Shown here: positions 28,371 through 37,097 of the stretch, one piece after another | Layout of the letters: each line of letters starts with the position of its first letter | How positions within the stretch are numbered: the first letter of the stretch is position 1 | DNA from: Candidatus Scalindua sp. | GTDB taxonomy: Bacteria > Planctomycetota > Brocadiia > Brocadiales > Scalinduaceae | Assembly (NCBI GenBank): GCA_021776915.1 | Contig: JAIQZU010000039.1 | Location: forward strand, 1-64,000 | Direction: 5' to 3' | Length of the DNA: 64,000 bases | Translations under genes and position numbers: made by a program | The notes under the pieces: model-generated | The model's input: only the letters and a program-made list of their open reading frames with translations | Told to the model about the DNA's origin: nothing | The model's database searches: none

Positions 28371-29435
28371 ATGAAACTTTTAAATCAAACTATAGAAAAT
28401 ATCGAGGAGGTCTTGATAGACCCAGATGGAAACATAAGGAATAGATTAAATAATCTGGCCATTCCTGCCGGAAGCCTTGGAAGGCTGGAAGAGTTTGCGA
28501 CCATTTACGCCTCCATAAAAGGATCGACAGATGCGGCAATAAAACACAAAGTTGTTTTTACAATGGCTGGGGATCATGGAGTCTCCTGTGAAGGTGTAAG
28601 CGCTTTTCCTCAAGAGGTAACCAGGCAGATGGTAAATAACTTTCTTGATGGAGGAGCCACTATAAGTGTTTTAGCACGACATGCAGGGGCAAGGGTAGTT
28701 GTAGTTGATTGTGGTGTAAAGGCTGATTTTGAGCCAGTTAAGGGTTTAAAGATAAAAAAGGTTGGTTATGGAACCGGTAATATTGCATGTGGACCCGCAA
28801 TGTCCAGAGAAGATGCAATAAAGTCTCTGGAAGCAGGCATAGAAGTTCTTAATGAAGAACTGTGCAACGGCATAGACATTATTGCCACCGGAGATATGGG
28901 AATAGCCAATACGACACCAAGTAGCGCAATAATTGCAAGTTTAACAGGAGTAGATGTAAGTAAAGTAACCGGAAGAGGTACCGGTTTAGATGATGAAGGT
29001 ATGAAAAAGAAGATAAGTGTTATCAAGAGAGCATTAGATGTTAATAAACCTGACCCCTCAGACCCGATAGACGTTCTTTCAAAGGTAGGAGGATTTGAAA
29101 TTGGTGGTATTGCAGGCCTTTGTCTCGCCGCGGCAAGTCACAGGATACCGGTATTGATTGACGGATTTATCTCAACCGCCGCCGCACTAATAGCGTGCAC
29201 TGTAGAACCCAAGGTAAATAACTATCTTATATCATCTCATTCATCTGCAGAAAATGGCCATAATATCGCACTGGAAAAATTGGGGAAAAAAGCAATCTTG
29301 AATCTGGATTTAAGACTCGGAGAAGGTACCGGTGCTGTATTGGCAATGAGTTTGATTGAGGCTGGTGTAAGTATCTTGACACAGATGGCAACATTTACTG
29401 AAGCTGGAGTCTCTGTGCCACATCTTCATAAATAA
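28371..29435 (+). CDS. cobT: Nicotinate-nucleotide--dimethylbenzimidazole phosphoribosyltransferase
   Basis: About 354 residues from ATG 28371, matching the family; the frame is open upstream to 28263 inside the kinase end, but that would add a non-homologous leader. Activates the lower ligand of cobalamin. 'IPAGSLGRLEE', 'AGDHGVSCEGVSAFP' and 'LRLGEGTGAVLAM' (catalytic Glu) are family signatures. The gap of ~95 bases after the kinase makes co-transcription possible. Confidence 0.94.
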   Translation: MKLLNQTIENIEEVLIDPDGNIRNRLNNLAIPAGSLGRLEEFATIYASIKGSTDAAIKHKVVFTMAGDHGVSCEGVSAFPQEVTRQMVNNFLDGGATISVLARHAGARVVVVDCGVKADFEPVKGLKIKKVGYGTGNIACGPAMSREDAIKSLEAGIEVLNEELCNGIDIIATGDMGIANTTPSSAIIASLTGVDVSKVTGRGTGLDDEGMKKKISVIKRALDVNKPDPSDPIDVLSKVGGFEIGGIAGLCLAAASHRIPVLIDGFISTAAALIACTVEPKVNNYLISSHSSAENGHNIALEKLGKKAILNLDLRLGEGTGAVLAMSLIEAGVSILTQMATFTEAGVSVPHLHK

Positions 29436-29446
29436 AAGGACAATAA

Positions 29447-30406
29447 ATGGCAAATCAAGATGAAACACAAACAACAGGGAAAATTGATTCTGAAAAGACT
29501 CAAATTATGATTGTTGATGACGAAGAGAATATCTTGAATTTTATGAAGCATGCACTACTGGATATGGGGTATAAAGTAACCGTATATTCAAATGCAGAAA
29601 ATGCGATTGAAGAAATAAAGAAGGAAGCTTATGATTTAGTTATTACTGACTTGATGATGCCTAATCTTTCAGGGATTGAATTTGTTAAAAAGGCAAAAAA
29701 AATCTCTCCAAATACCGACCTGGTTGTTATGACAGGATATCCATCTGTAGAAACTGCTGTGAAATGTATGAAACTTGGCGCCACTGATTACATAGTAAAG
29801 CCACTTGACCTGGAATACATTAATATTATAGTTGAAAGGTCTATATATAAAAGGGATCTTGAGAAACGTGCTGCAGAACGGGAGCATTTTGAGCAAATCT
29901 CGCGTGTGGACGGCCTTACCGGATTGTATAATCACAAATCTTTTCATGACTTATTAGATGCTGAGATTTCAAGATCTGACAGATATAAATATAATTTTTC
30001 GTTATTAATGATTGATATTGACGACTTTAAAGAAATTAATGATAATTACGGACATCAGTCTGGAGATGCCATACTAAAAGAATTGGCATTGATTTTTAAA
30101 TCTCTCGTAAGAAAGATAGACCCTGTTGTACGTTATGGTGGTGAAGAATTTGTTATAATCTTGTCGCAAACGGCGAAGGAACAAGGCCGCCTATTTGCAG
30201 ACAGGATAGTTAATGGTGTTGCTACCTCAAAATTTAAAGGTATTCCCCCAAATAAAATGTTAACTATAAGTGCAGGGCTTGCTGGCTTTCCTGACGATGC
30301 CAGTTCACATGAAACATTAATTAAGAGAGCAGACGAAGCACTTTATAAAGCAAAAAGTATGGGCAAAAACACTTTTTGCGTATGTGGAGAGCAGAAAACT
30401 ACTTGA
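29447..30406 (+). CDS. Response regulator diguanylate cyclase (REC-GGDEF)
   Basis: 319 residues. REC domain (18-135) with phosphoacceptor Asp68, then GGDEF with active-type GGEEF near residue 230 and an I-site RKID five residues upstream. It starts 11 bases after cobT and lies close to the NIT hybrid kinase, which lacks an output domain. A kinase-to-c-di-GMP link is plausible but inferred. Confidence 0.93.
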   Translation: MANQDETQTTGKIDSEKTQIMIVDDEENILNFMKHALLDMGYKVTVYSNAENAIEEIKKEAYDLVITDLMMPNLSGIEFVKKAKKISPNTDLVVMTGYPSVETAVKCMKLGATDYIVKPLDLEYINIIVERSIYKRDLEKRAAEREHFEQISRVDGLTGLYNHKSFHDLLDAEISRSDRYKYNFSLLMIDIDDFKEINDNYGHQSGDAILKELALIFKSLVRKIDPVVRYGGEEFVIILSQTAKEQGRLFADRIVNGVATSKFKGIPPNKMLTISAGLAGFPDDASSHETLIKRADEALYKAKSMGKNTFCVCGEQKTT

Positions 30407-30563
30407 AGAATAAAGCAATATTACCTTTTAAAACACTCTTTGCTTATATTAACTCATTTTTCAATACTATTCCGCCTTACTCTTTATTTGTGAGTGACCA
30501 CATTTCCACTTCCTGTATAAACATTATATCAAAGCGAATTAAGTACTTTTATGTTCGCAACTT

Positions 30564-31832
30564 ATGATGAAAGTAGAAATAATATCTGTTGGCTCTGAAC
30601 TTGTGTGTGGCCGGATCAGAGATTTGAATGCACCATTTGCAGCATCAAAACTAACAGAACTGGGTTTCAATGTTATATATCAATCAATTGTAGGCGACAA
30701 TTCCCAGGATTTAAGACTTGCGCTTCAAACTGCTTCAGAGAGAGCAACCCTAGTTATAATAACAGGAGGATTGGGGCCTACTATGGATGATATTACAAGG
30801 GAAACTGTTGCCAATTTCTGTAATGTTAAATTAGCAACAGATGATGATTCCGTAAATCATATCGAGAGCTTAATTAAAAGCGCACATAGCCACAAGTATA
30901 TTAATAACTTAAAGCAGGCAATGATACCGGAGAGTGGTATTGTCATCCATAACGCAACAGGAACAGCTCAAGGTTTTCTCGTAAGCACCTCTCAATCCAG
31001 TATTATTTGCCTGCCGGGTGTACCTGCCGAGATGGCGTTAATGTTTGAAGATTGGGTTATCCCGTATATTCTTCGAGAATCAGATGATAGAAAAGAAAGA
31101 TGTACCAGGGTAATTAATACATTTGGGATGTCAGAATCTATACTTGATGAGAAAACCAGGGAAATAATTCAACCTGATGAGCATTTCTCTTACAGCACGC
31201 TTGTAAATGATGGCATAGTTTCTATACGCATTACAGTAAGCGATGTAGAAGAGGAAAAAGCGATCTCTATACTTAATGATATTGACGAAAATATTTGCAG
31301 AGAGCTGGGGATATCTGTTTTTAGTAAAGGCGAAGATACTCTTGAAGTCACTATTTCAAAACTTTTAAAGAAACATGCCACAACATTGGCAGTCGCTGAG
31401 TCCTGTACTGGGGGGCTGGTTTCAAATCTGTTGACAAATGTCCAGGGTAGTTCAGATTTCTTTTCAGGAGGAATCGTTTCTTATAGTAATAAGTCAAAAC
31501 AAGATATACTCAACGTTGATGGAAAACTCATTGAAAAATATGGGGTAATAAGTGCAGAGGTTGCAAAAGCAATGGCTTCCGGCGTAAGAGAACGAATACA
31601 GGCCGATATAGGATTGGCTGTTACCGGAATAGCCGGACCTGCCGGTATTGAGGAAGGAATTGACCAGGGGAAACCTGTGGGGCTGGTTTATGTCGCAACC
31701 GCAATAAATGAAGATCTGGAATGTGAGGAATATAGTTTTTTCGGATCAAGAATAGATATAAAAAAACGTGCTGCAAATGCAGTACTGAACACATTGAGAT
31801 TACATTTATTAGGAAAAGCAGCAAGATGCTGA
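30564..31832 (+). CDS. cinA: CinA-type nicotinamide-nucleotide amidohydrolase / competence-damage protein
   Basis: 422 residues. The N-terminal MoCF/COG1058 domain ('ISVGSELVCGRI', 'ITGGLGPTMDDITRE') and the C-terminal PncC amidase domain ('VAESCTGGLVSNLLT', 'GIAGPAG') are both complete. Salvages pyridine nucleotides by deamidating NMN. Two consecutive Met codons at the start. Confidence 0.94.
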   Translation: MMKVEIISVGSELVCGRIRDLNAPFAASKLTELGFNVIYQSIVGDNSQDLRLALQTASERATLVIITGGLGPTMDDITRETVANFCNVKLATDDDSVNHIESLIKSAHSHKYINNLKQAMIPESGIVIHNATGTAQGFLVSTSQSSIICLPGVPAEMALMFEDWVIPYILRESDDRKERCTRVINTFGMSESILDEKTREIIQPDEHFSYSTLVNDGIVSIRITVSDVEEEKAISILNDIDENICRELGISVFSKGEDTLEVTISKLLKKHATTLAVAESCTGGLVSNLLTNVQGSSDFFSGGIVSYSNKSKQDILNVDGKLIEKYGVISAEVAKAMASGVRERIQADIGLAVTGIAGPAGIEEGIDQGKPVGLVYVATAINEDLECEEYSFFGSRIDIKKRAANAVLNTLRLHLLGKAARC

Positions 31833-31857
31833 AAACGCGTTAATTTGCTCTGCAATC

Positions 31858-31989
31858 CTATGTATTCAGTTTTTGTCCCTTTGCTCTTCGTCTTTTAATT
31901 ATTGCCCTTCCGCCTTTTGTCCTCATTCTCTTGCGAAAACCACACATTCTGACTCGCTTAATTGAACTTTTCCTGATTCTAATTTTCAT
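31858..31989 (-). CDS. rpmH: 50S ribosomal protein L34
   Basis: 43 residues. The middle '[20 protein letters not shown]' and 'RRRAKGQK' align with the conserved L34 core (HGFRxRMxTxxGRxxLxxRRxKGR). The ATG at 31989 is preceded by AAGGACG. The N-terminus diverges from the usual MKRTYQPS. There is no rnpA directly downstream, since the next gene is the convergent cinA. Confidence 0.9.
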   Translation of the reverse strand: MKIRIRKSSIKRVRMCGFRKRMRTKGGRAIIKRRRAKGQKLNT

Positions 31990-32221
31990 AATATCGTCCT
32001 TTGTAGAGTAATAATCCTTTTTACTGGTTTACCTTAGAAGGGTTTTAACGGATACACGGCATAATACACCCGCTTGATTACTCAATTCAAACGTTCGCTA
32101 TCCGTTTCCCTATATATTTAAGAATTGCATAAAAGTATAGATTTTATAGAATGATATAAATTTGTCAAACAAAAGATGTTTTTTTTTAAAAATATACTTT
32201 AATAAAAGTCATAAAATCGTA

Positions 32222-32250
32222 TTGACATAAGTACTTAGACTTGATAGCAT
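32222..32250 (+). promoter_or_regulatory. Promoter for the HU-type gene
   Basis: TTGACA (32222-32227), 17-base spacer, TAGCAT (32245-32250). The rest of the 31990-32310 gap is AT-rich and holds the divergent rpmH leader. Confidence 0.6.
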
Positions 32251-32310
32251 GCTTCAAAAGCTTTGTATAAAATTGTAAATGACTTTCACAAAAGAAAGGG
32301 GTATGAATAA

Positions 32311-32631
32311 GTGCAAACTACTACAAAGAGAGATTTATGTGAGAAAATAGTACGAAAAACTAACAATTCACAATTACTGGTCAAAGAAACGATTCAAATG
32401 TTTTTAGACAGGATAGTTCAGGAATTGTCACAAGGCAACCGGATAGAACTGAGAGACTTCGGTGTGTTTGAGGTTAAGCAAAGAGCGGCAAGGAAAGCAA
32501 GGAATCCACGTACCGGAGAAGAAGCCTTTGTACCTGCGAAAAATGTCGTTGTTTTCAAGGTGGGAAAATTAATGAAAGAAAGAGTAAACAACAGCGCAAA
32601 CAATAGTGCAAATACCGCAGATCCGTCTTAA
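32311..32631 (+). CDS. HU/IHF-family DNA-binding protein
   Basis: 106 residues from a GTG start with AAAGGGG ten bases upstream; an ATG at 32303 is in another frame. The histone-like fold is recognisable by 'GNRIELRDFGVFEVKQR' and the DNA-binding arm 'KARNPRTGEEAFVPAKNVVVF'. It has a short Asn/Ala-rich tail. Probably a nucleoid-associated protein; HU versus IHF subunit is not resolvable. Confidence 0.92.
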   Translation: MQTTTKRDLCEKIVRKTNNSQLLVKETIQMFLDRIVQELSQGNRIELRDFGVFEVKQRAARKARNPRTGEEAFVPAKNVVVFKVGKLMKERVNNSANNSANTADPS

Positions 32632-32823
32632 AATTAAAAATCATACCACTGAAAAGCCCGTTACAGAATCTTTTGTTCCTACTAACACAAGGTTAGTAAC
32701 ATAATAATATTTGACAATTTCTAATAAGTTAAAAACTACTGCGACAACTCCACGCTATAACACATTCAATCCACATTAAATAAGACAGACTATAACCACC
32801 CTTAATTCCCATCTGGAAGATAA

Positions 32824-33992
32824 ATGAAGGAACAGATCTTTAGTTATATGCAATACCAGGAAAATGAGATTGTGCGCCTGGCAGATGATCTAATTGGCGC
32901 TAACACCGTAAATCCACCCGGTAATGAGCGACTGGCTGTAAATATTGTAGAAACGTATTTTAAGACACATGACATTCGGTATGATATCTTTGAAAAATTG
33001 AGGGAAGATCAAATATAATTGGATATATCGGAAATGGAAGCCCGACATTACTCGTTGCCTGTCACCTGGATGTTGTTCCACCCGGTGATGGGTGGGACAC
33101 AGACCCTTTTAAGTCAGTTGTAAAAAATGGTAGAATTTACGGACGTGGAGCAAACGATAATAAGGGACAAATGGCTTCCATGTTGGTACTGGCAAAATTC
33201 TTAAAAGATAACGAATCAAAACTTAATGGTAGTTTCTTACTAATTGGCGCGGCTGATGAAGAAAAAGGTTCGGACTTAGGGTTAAAATATTTACTTGATG
33301 AATGTGGTGTATCTGCAGATTTTGCAATTGTACCAGATGTTGCACACAATATGAAAATAATAGACGTTGGAGAGAAAGGAGCTTTATTCCTGAATATAAC
33401 GTCATACGGTAAACAGGCTCACGGCTCAACACCGGAAAAAGGTACTAATGCTATATGGAATATGGTTGAGTTGCTGAACCAATTAAAAAATATAAAATTC
33501 CATCGCTTGTCTCATGAATTATTTTCCCATCCAACCTTAAATCTTGGCACTATCTCTGGTGGAGCAGCGCATAATGTCGTTCCTGCCAAATGCGAAGTAA
33601 AACTTGATATCCGTTATTTACCGGGTGAGACAGAAAAAGAAATATTGGGTAATATTAATGAGATAATCACTTCAATAGAAAAAAATAATCCAACCTCAAA
33701 GTTTGATATCACTGTTGATGCACATCTGCCCCCTACTCAAGTACCGGAAGATAATCCACTGGTTAAAATAATTTCAATACATTCTGAGTCTGTTCTCGGA
33801 ACAAAACCAATACCCAGGGGTTTTTCAGGTGTAACGGTAACCAAACAACTAATAGAAAAAGGTATTATAGCGGTGGGATTTGGCCCCGGCGATGAAGACC
33901 AGTCTCATATTGCAAATGAATCTATAGAGATACAAGAGTTGATAAATTTTGGAAAGATTATGGGTCTAATAACTTTCGATATACTTAAATAA
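32824..33992 (+). pseudogene. M20 metallopeptidase (ArgE/DapE-like), single frameshift
   Basis: Two reading frames together give one ~390-residue M20 deacylase/dipeptidase. The first (32824-33018) ends soon after 'DIFEK'; the second continues with 'ACHLDVVPPGD' (zinc His/Asp), 'GRGANDNKGQM' and 'ADEEKGSDLG' (catalytic Glu-Glu). The frames switch at GAAAAATTG near 32992; one added A restores the protein. This could be a real mutation, a consensus error in a homopolymer, or slippage. All catalytic residues are otherwise present. Confidence 0.85.
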
Positions 33993-34031
33993 TTCAGCTT
34001 TAAAATATTTTAGAAAAAAATAAAAATCGTC

Positions 34032-34059
34032 TTGACTCTGATTCCATGAAATATATAAT
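34032..34059 (+). promoter_or_regulatory. Putative promoter upstream of a small gene
   Basis: TTGACT (34032-34037), 16-base spacer, TATAAT (34054-34059). It is about 108 bases upstream of the 61-residue gene. Confidence 0.55.
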
Positions 34060-34166
34060 TTGATTACAAATGGAATTGAAATACGAGAGCAAGTATTTCA
34101 CATCAGAAAATTTTTTGAGCTTCATAATTAAAGTTTTGATTTCTGCAGTTTAAAAAAGAGTAAAAG

Positions 34167-34352
34167 ATGGTTTCCAATTTCAGGGTACACATAAACAAGA
34201 ATTATAAGAAAACGGAAAGATTAGCTTTCCTGAAAGAGCGGTATAAAAAACTTATATTAGAACCTAGAAAAGAGATAGAATCTGAGATAGAGAAGGACTC
34301 AATAGAAGACGAAAGCATCGAGGACACAAATGTTGAATGTTTTCATCAATAA
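34167..34352 (+). CDS. Small hypothetical protein, 61 residues
   Basis: Basic N-terminal half ('NKNYKKTERLAFLKERYKKL') and acidic C-terminal half rich in Glu/Asp/Ile. Likely helical, no membrane segment. A strong promoter-like sequence upstream supports expression. No family recognised. Confidence 0.5.
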   Translation: MVSNFRVHINKNYKKTERLAFLKERYKKLILEPRKEIESEIEKDSIEDESIEDTNVECFHQ

Positions 34353-34554
34353 AATGATTAGATTTAACGTTTTAAAATTACGTAACTATTCTCAATCATC
34401 CCTGATCAAATATAATACTTTTAACACCATGCCCAAATAGTGATGAAGTATTTATAATTCACGATTCTTTTTTTGTAGAACCTTTTCCAGTTTTATATTT
34501 CAGTTTAGATATAATAAATACGTAATCAACATATTCTGCGGATTTGAATAATGT

Positions 34555-34632
34555 CGGGGCGTGGCTCAGCTTGGCTAGAGTGCCTGCCTTGGGAGCAGGA
34601 GGTCGCTGGTTCGAATCCAGTCGCCCCGACCA
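34555..34632 (+). tRNA. tRNA-Pro (UGG)
   Basis: Acceptor CGGGGCG/CGCCCCG, anticodon loop CTTGGGA giving UGG, discriminator A, encoded CCA. Confidence 0.95.
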
Positions 34633-34658
34633 CTTTAATAAAACCACAAGTTCTATCT

Positions 34659-34732
34659 GCGCCAGTAGCTCAGCTGGATAGAGCATCAGATTTCTAATCT
34701 GAGGGTCGGAGGTTCGAATCCTCCCTGGCGTA
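34659..34732 (+). tRNA. tRNA-Arg (UCU)
   Basis: Acceptor GCGCCAG/CTGGCGT with a G:T pair at position 1:72, anticodon loop TTTCTAA giving UCU, discriminator A. CCA not encoded. Confidence 0.93.
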
Positions 34733-34751
34733 TGTTGTCAATTCTTAATAT

Positions 34752-34829
34752 GGTGGGTGTAGCTCAGTTGGTTAGAGCACCAGATTGTGGTTCTGGGGGC
34801 CGGGGGTTCGAATCCCCTCACTCACCCCA
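34752..34829 (+). tRNA. tRNA-His (GUG)
   Basis: Includes the extra G-1 paired with C73 that marks tRNA-His. Anticodon loop TTGTGGT giving GUG, encoded CCA. Third member of a Pro-Arg-His cluster. Confidence 0.95.
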
Positions 34830-34919
34830 TTTTTCATTTGCAGCACATAAAAAATATCAAGCCCCAACTGGCACAAACCTGAAATCAAACCATACTTTCA
34901 TCAAATCTCACTGAATTGT

Positions 34920-35162
34920 ATGGAAAAGTTAGTTGATTGCTTGAAACCGTTTAATAAAGGTGATATAGATTGTGCTACTGCATTTACAATGCAGTAGCAA
35001 ATACTCACTGATGAAATAGACGATCCTGAGTTTCTTGAATTTGCAATAAAGAATTTAGAGGAGCTATCTTCATATATTATTAATAGCAACTTAAACATTA
35101 GAATGCACAGGGATATTATGGGTAAGATATGGTTTGGGCAGGATAGTGACCTGTATTTTTAA
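34920..35162 (+). pseudogene. 81-codon reading frame interrupted by one amber codon
   Basis: From the ATG at 34920 the frame runs 25 codons to TAG (34995-34997), then 54 more sense codons to TAA. The part after the stop looks protein-like ('DEIDDPEFLEFAIKNLEELS', 'MHRDIMGKIWFGQ'). The stop falls in GCATTTACAATGCAGTAGCA, near an imperfect dyad (CTACTGCATTTACAATGCAGTAG). Probably a point-mutated small gene. No family recognised. Confidence 0.45.
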
Positions 35163-35591
35163 TTAATTAACAAGTGTTTGCTTATCTGTCAGTTTACTAT
35201 TATGGTCTAATTTTTTTTCGCATTCATTTAACCACTTTTCAATCTCATCAATCTTAAATGGTTTCTTGAACATGTGACAGTCAAGGCTCTTAGCATGTTC
35301 AATCTCTTCATCTGTCCATCTCCCCGACATTACAGCCACGTTTTGAACTTTACACCCCATGCTTTTTTGGTGCTCTATGAATTCCAACCCTGTCATATTC
35401 GGCATATCAATATCAGTAATGACAATAGTCGTACAAAAATGTCCAACTGGACAGGGACATTCGCTGTCCAAATATACAGAACAAGAAAGAGGTTCAGAAG
35501 AGGCGTGGGCTTCATATCCCCGATTTTTAAATATGTCGTAGATTAAATCCCTTATTACATCCTCGTCGTCAATAACTACAGCTCTTATTCT
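35163..35591 (-). CDS. Single-domain response regulator with Cys-rich insertion
   Basis: About 142 residues from the ATG of 'MRIRAVVIDDED'; the upstream in-frame ATG gives a poor leader. Receiver fold with acidic pocket Asp9-Asp10-Glu11, phosphoacceptor Asp61 ('ITDIDMPNMTG') and Lys in 'FKKPF'. Between beta2 and beta3 there is an insertion with Cys38, Cys46, Cys48 and Cys54 ('SECPCPVGHFC'), which could bind metal or respond to redox state. No output domain. Confidence 0.85.
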   Translation of the reverse strand, partial: RIRAVVIDDEDVIRDLIYDIFKNRGYEAHASSEPLSCSVYLDSECPCPVGHFCTTIVITDIDMPNMTGLEFIEHQKSMGCKVQNVAVMSGRWTDEEIEHAKSLDCHMFKKPFKIDEIEKWLNECEKKLDHNSKLTDKQTLVN

Positions 35592-35656
35592 CATTTTATT
35601 TATATTTCCCTTCCACTTACGCTCAGCAATTTCCATATAAGGTTCAAGTGATTAGA

Positions 35657-35747
35657 GCGTATCAATTAATCCTTCCTTGTCGTTTCTTAATAGTTAGTTT
35701 CGCAACAAGTTCTATCAATATTAATATAATATGCTTAATTGATACGC
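35657..35747. repeat. 91-bp element with 13-base terminal inverted repeats
   Basis: GCGTATCAATTAA (35657-35669) and its exact complement TTAATTGATACGC (35735-35747) flank 65 AT-rich bases. It lies within the 35592-36140 gap, which holds no convincing gene apart from this and repeat D. Confidence 0.5.
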
Positions 35748-35999
35748 ATCGCACATGCCAAATACATACTACAATGAACGTTATTTTTAAAACTATACTT
35801 AAGTGCTGTTATATTACGATGATACGAGAAATAATTCCGGTATGCCATAGGAGGAATAATAAAAGAAAAGATAAGACACTCAGGGTTAAATTATACTATT
35901 ATTATACAAAGCATTAATCATTATTTTCCCGGCTTCATTTAACAGTAAGGACAAAACAGAAATATACTTTGAAAATAATAGGCTATGATCCTTCAGATT

Positions 36000-36032
36000 T
36001 ACCACCTGATTACGCATGAGATGTGAAAGTTA
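36000..36032. repeat. Repeat D copy 2
   Basis: TTACCACCTGATTACGC with the TGAGATGTGAAA tail, same as at 16936 (inverted) and 36981. It lies downstream of the retropepsin-like gene. Confidence 0.6.
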
Positions 36033-36140
36033 GACATCAGGATACATAGGAATATAACGGGGTTAGTCTCTGATAATTACCAGGGTGTGATTTATCGGAT
36101 TAATTATGGGAAGTAATTCCCGCTCAAATCCGTTTTTTGT

Positions 36141-36803
36141 TTACCGGACTGAATATTTTAGTGTCATCTGCTCGTTCCCCTGATTAATCTCGACATGTTG
36201 CAGAAAAGACATCCCAAGTAATGGGTCTTCCGGGTATTTGTGCTTCGTGATTATAGCAGGAATGTTTTGAAGCTCAATGCCACCGACACTTACGGTATCA
36301 AGCGTTACCTGATAGGCAGTTTCTATTTTTGTGGCCGTACTAATTTGTATTTCTTTATTACCCGGTTTTATTTTCAATGCACTGGCCTGAACTTTACTCA
36401 TGGTAACATAGGACGCCCCTGTGTCGACCAGGAAAGTCACATCTTTGCCGTTGATCCTGCCCTTTACCAGATAGCCACCGCTTCCAGGATCACGTTTTAA
36501 TGTGATTTCTTCAGCCTCAGTCAGAATGGAGCCTCTAATGTTACTTTTTTCATATCGGTAACGTTTACCTTCAACCAGGACGACGATCGACTCTACATTT
36601 GCAGAGATGAGCTTCACACCATCCTTACTCGTCTGCCCCGGTGTGAGTTTTTCCAAGCGTCCGTTGACCCTAATCAATACCTTGCCGTAAAGCATGCCAC
36701 GGTAATTTATCTTGGGTGCTGCATAAACATTGGATGCAATGGCCATGCAGACCAATAAAACCAGAAGTGCTGCTTTCGATGTTCTGTATTTACCTATTTC
36801 CAT
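36141..36803 (-). CDS. Exported retropepsin-like aspartic protease
   Basis: 220 residues with a signal peptide (hydrophobic 12-28, cleavage near 'VYAAP'). The C-terminal domain (~105-220) has the active-site 'FLVDTGASYVTMS' and the second 'DPLLGMSFL', typical of the TIGR02281/clan AA periplasmic family. The N-terminal part (~30-95) resembles a beta-rich regulatory domain. Flanked by two repeat D copies. Target unknown. Confidence 0.88.
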   Translation of the reverse strand: MEIGKYRTSKAALLVLLVCMAIASNVYAAPKINYRGMLYGKVLIRVNGRLEKLTPGQTSKDGVKLISANVESIVVLVEGKRYRYEKSNIRGSILTEAEEITLKRDPGSGGYLVKGRINGKDVTFLVDTGASYVTMSKVQASALKIKPGNKEIQISTATKIETAYQVTLDTVSVGGIELQNIPAIITKHKYPEDPLLGMSFLQHVEINQGNEQMTLKYSVR

Positions 36804-36980
36804 TTGGATACGGCCAATTGCTTTCTGTTTATTCTAAATAAAGAAAAATAGTTGCCAAAGCTATATCTATAATAATCGGCTAACCTTACTAAAATCTTAG
36901 TCAAAATTGTAAAATATCATATTATCAAAATTAAAGTGGCATTAATTGGTGGGGAGCAAAGAGAGGAATGTGACATCTCA

Positions 36981-37013
36981 GATTCACCACCTGATTACGC
37001 TTGAATTGTGAAA
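36981..37013. repeat. Repeat D copy 3
   Basis: TTCACCACCTGATTACGC followed by TTGAATTGTGAAAG, upstream of the retropepsin-like gene and ~85 bases past the end of the lipoprotein gene. The 36804-37097 gap has nothing else. Confidence 0.6.
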
Positions 37014-37097
37014 GGTGTTATAATTCAGTCAAAAGAGAATTTGAATACCAGGAGGCACTGTGAGGTTTCTTGGTTTTGGTCATTGATCTCAGTTTGA

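Noticed and set aside
34459-34914. Open frames across the tRNA-Pro/Arg/His cluster
   Set aside because: Translations consist of tRNA-derived peptide patterns, not genes.
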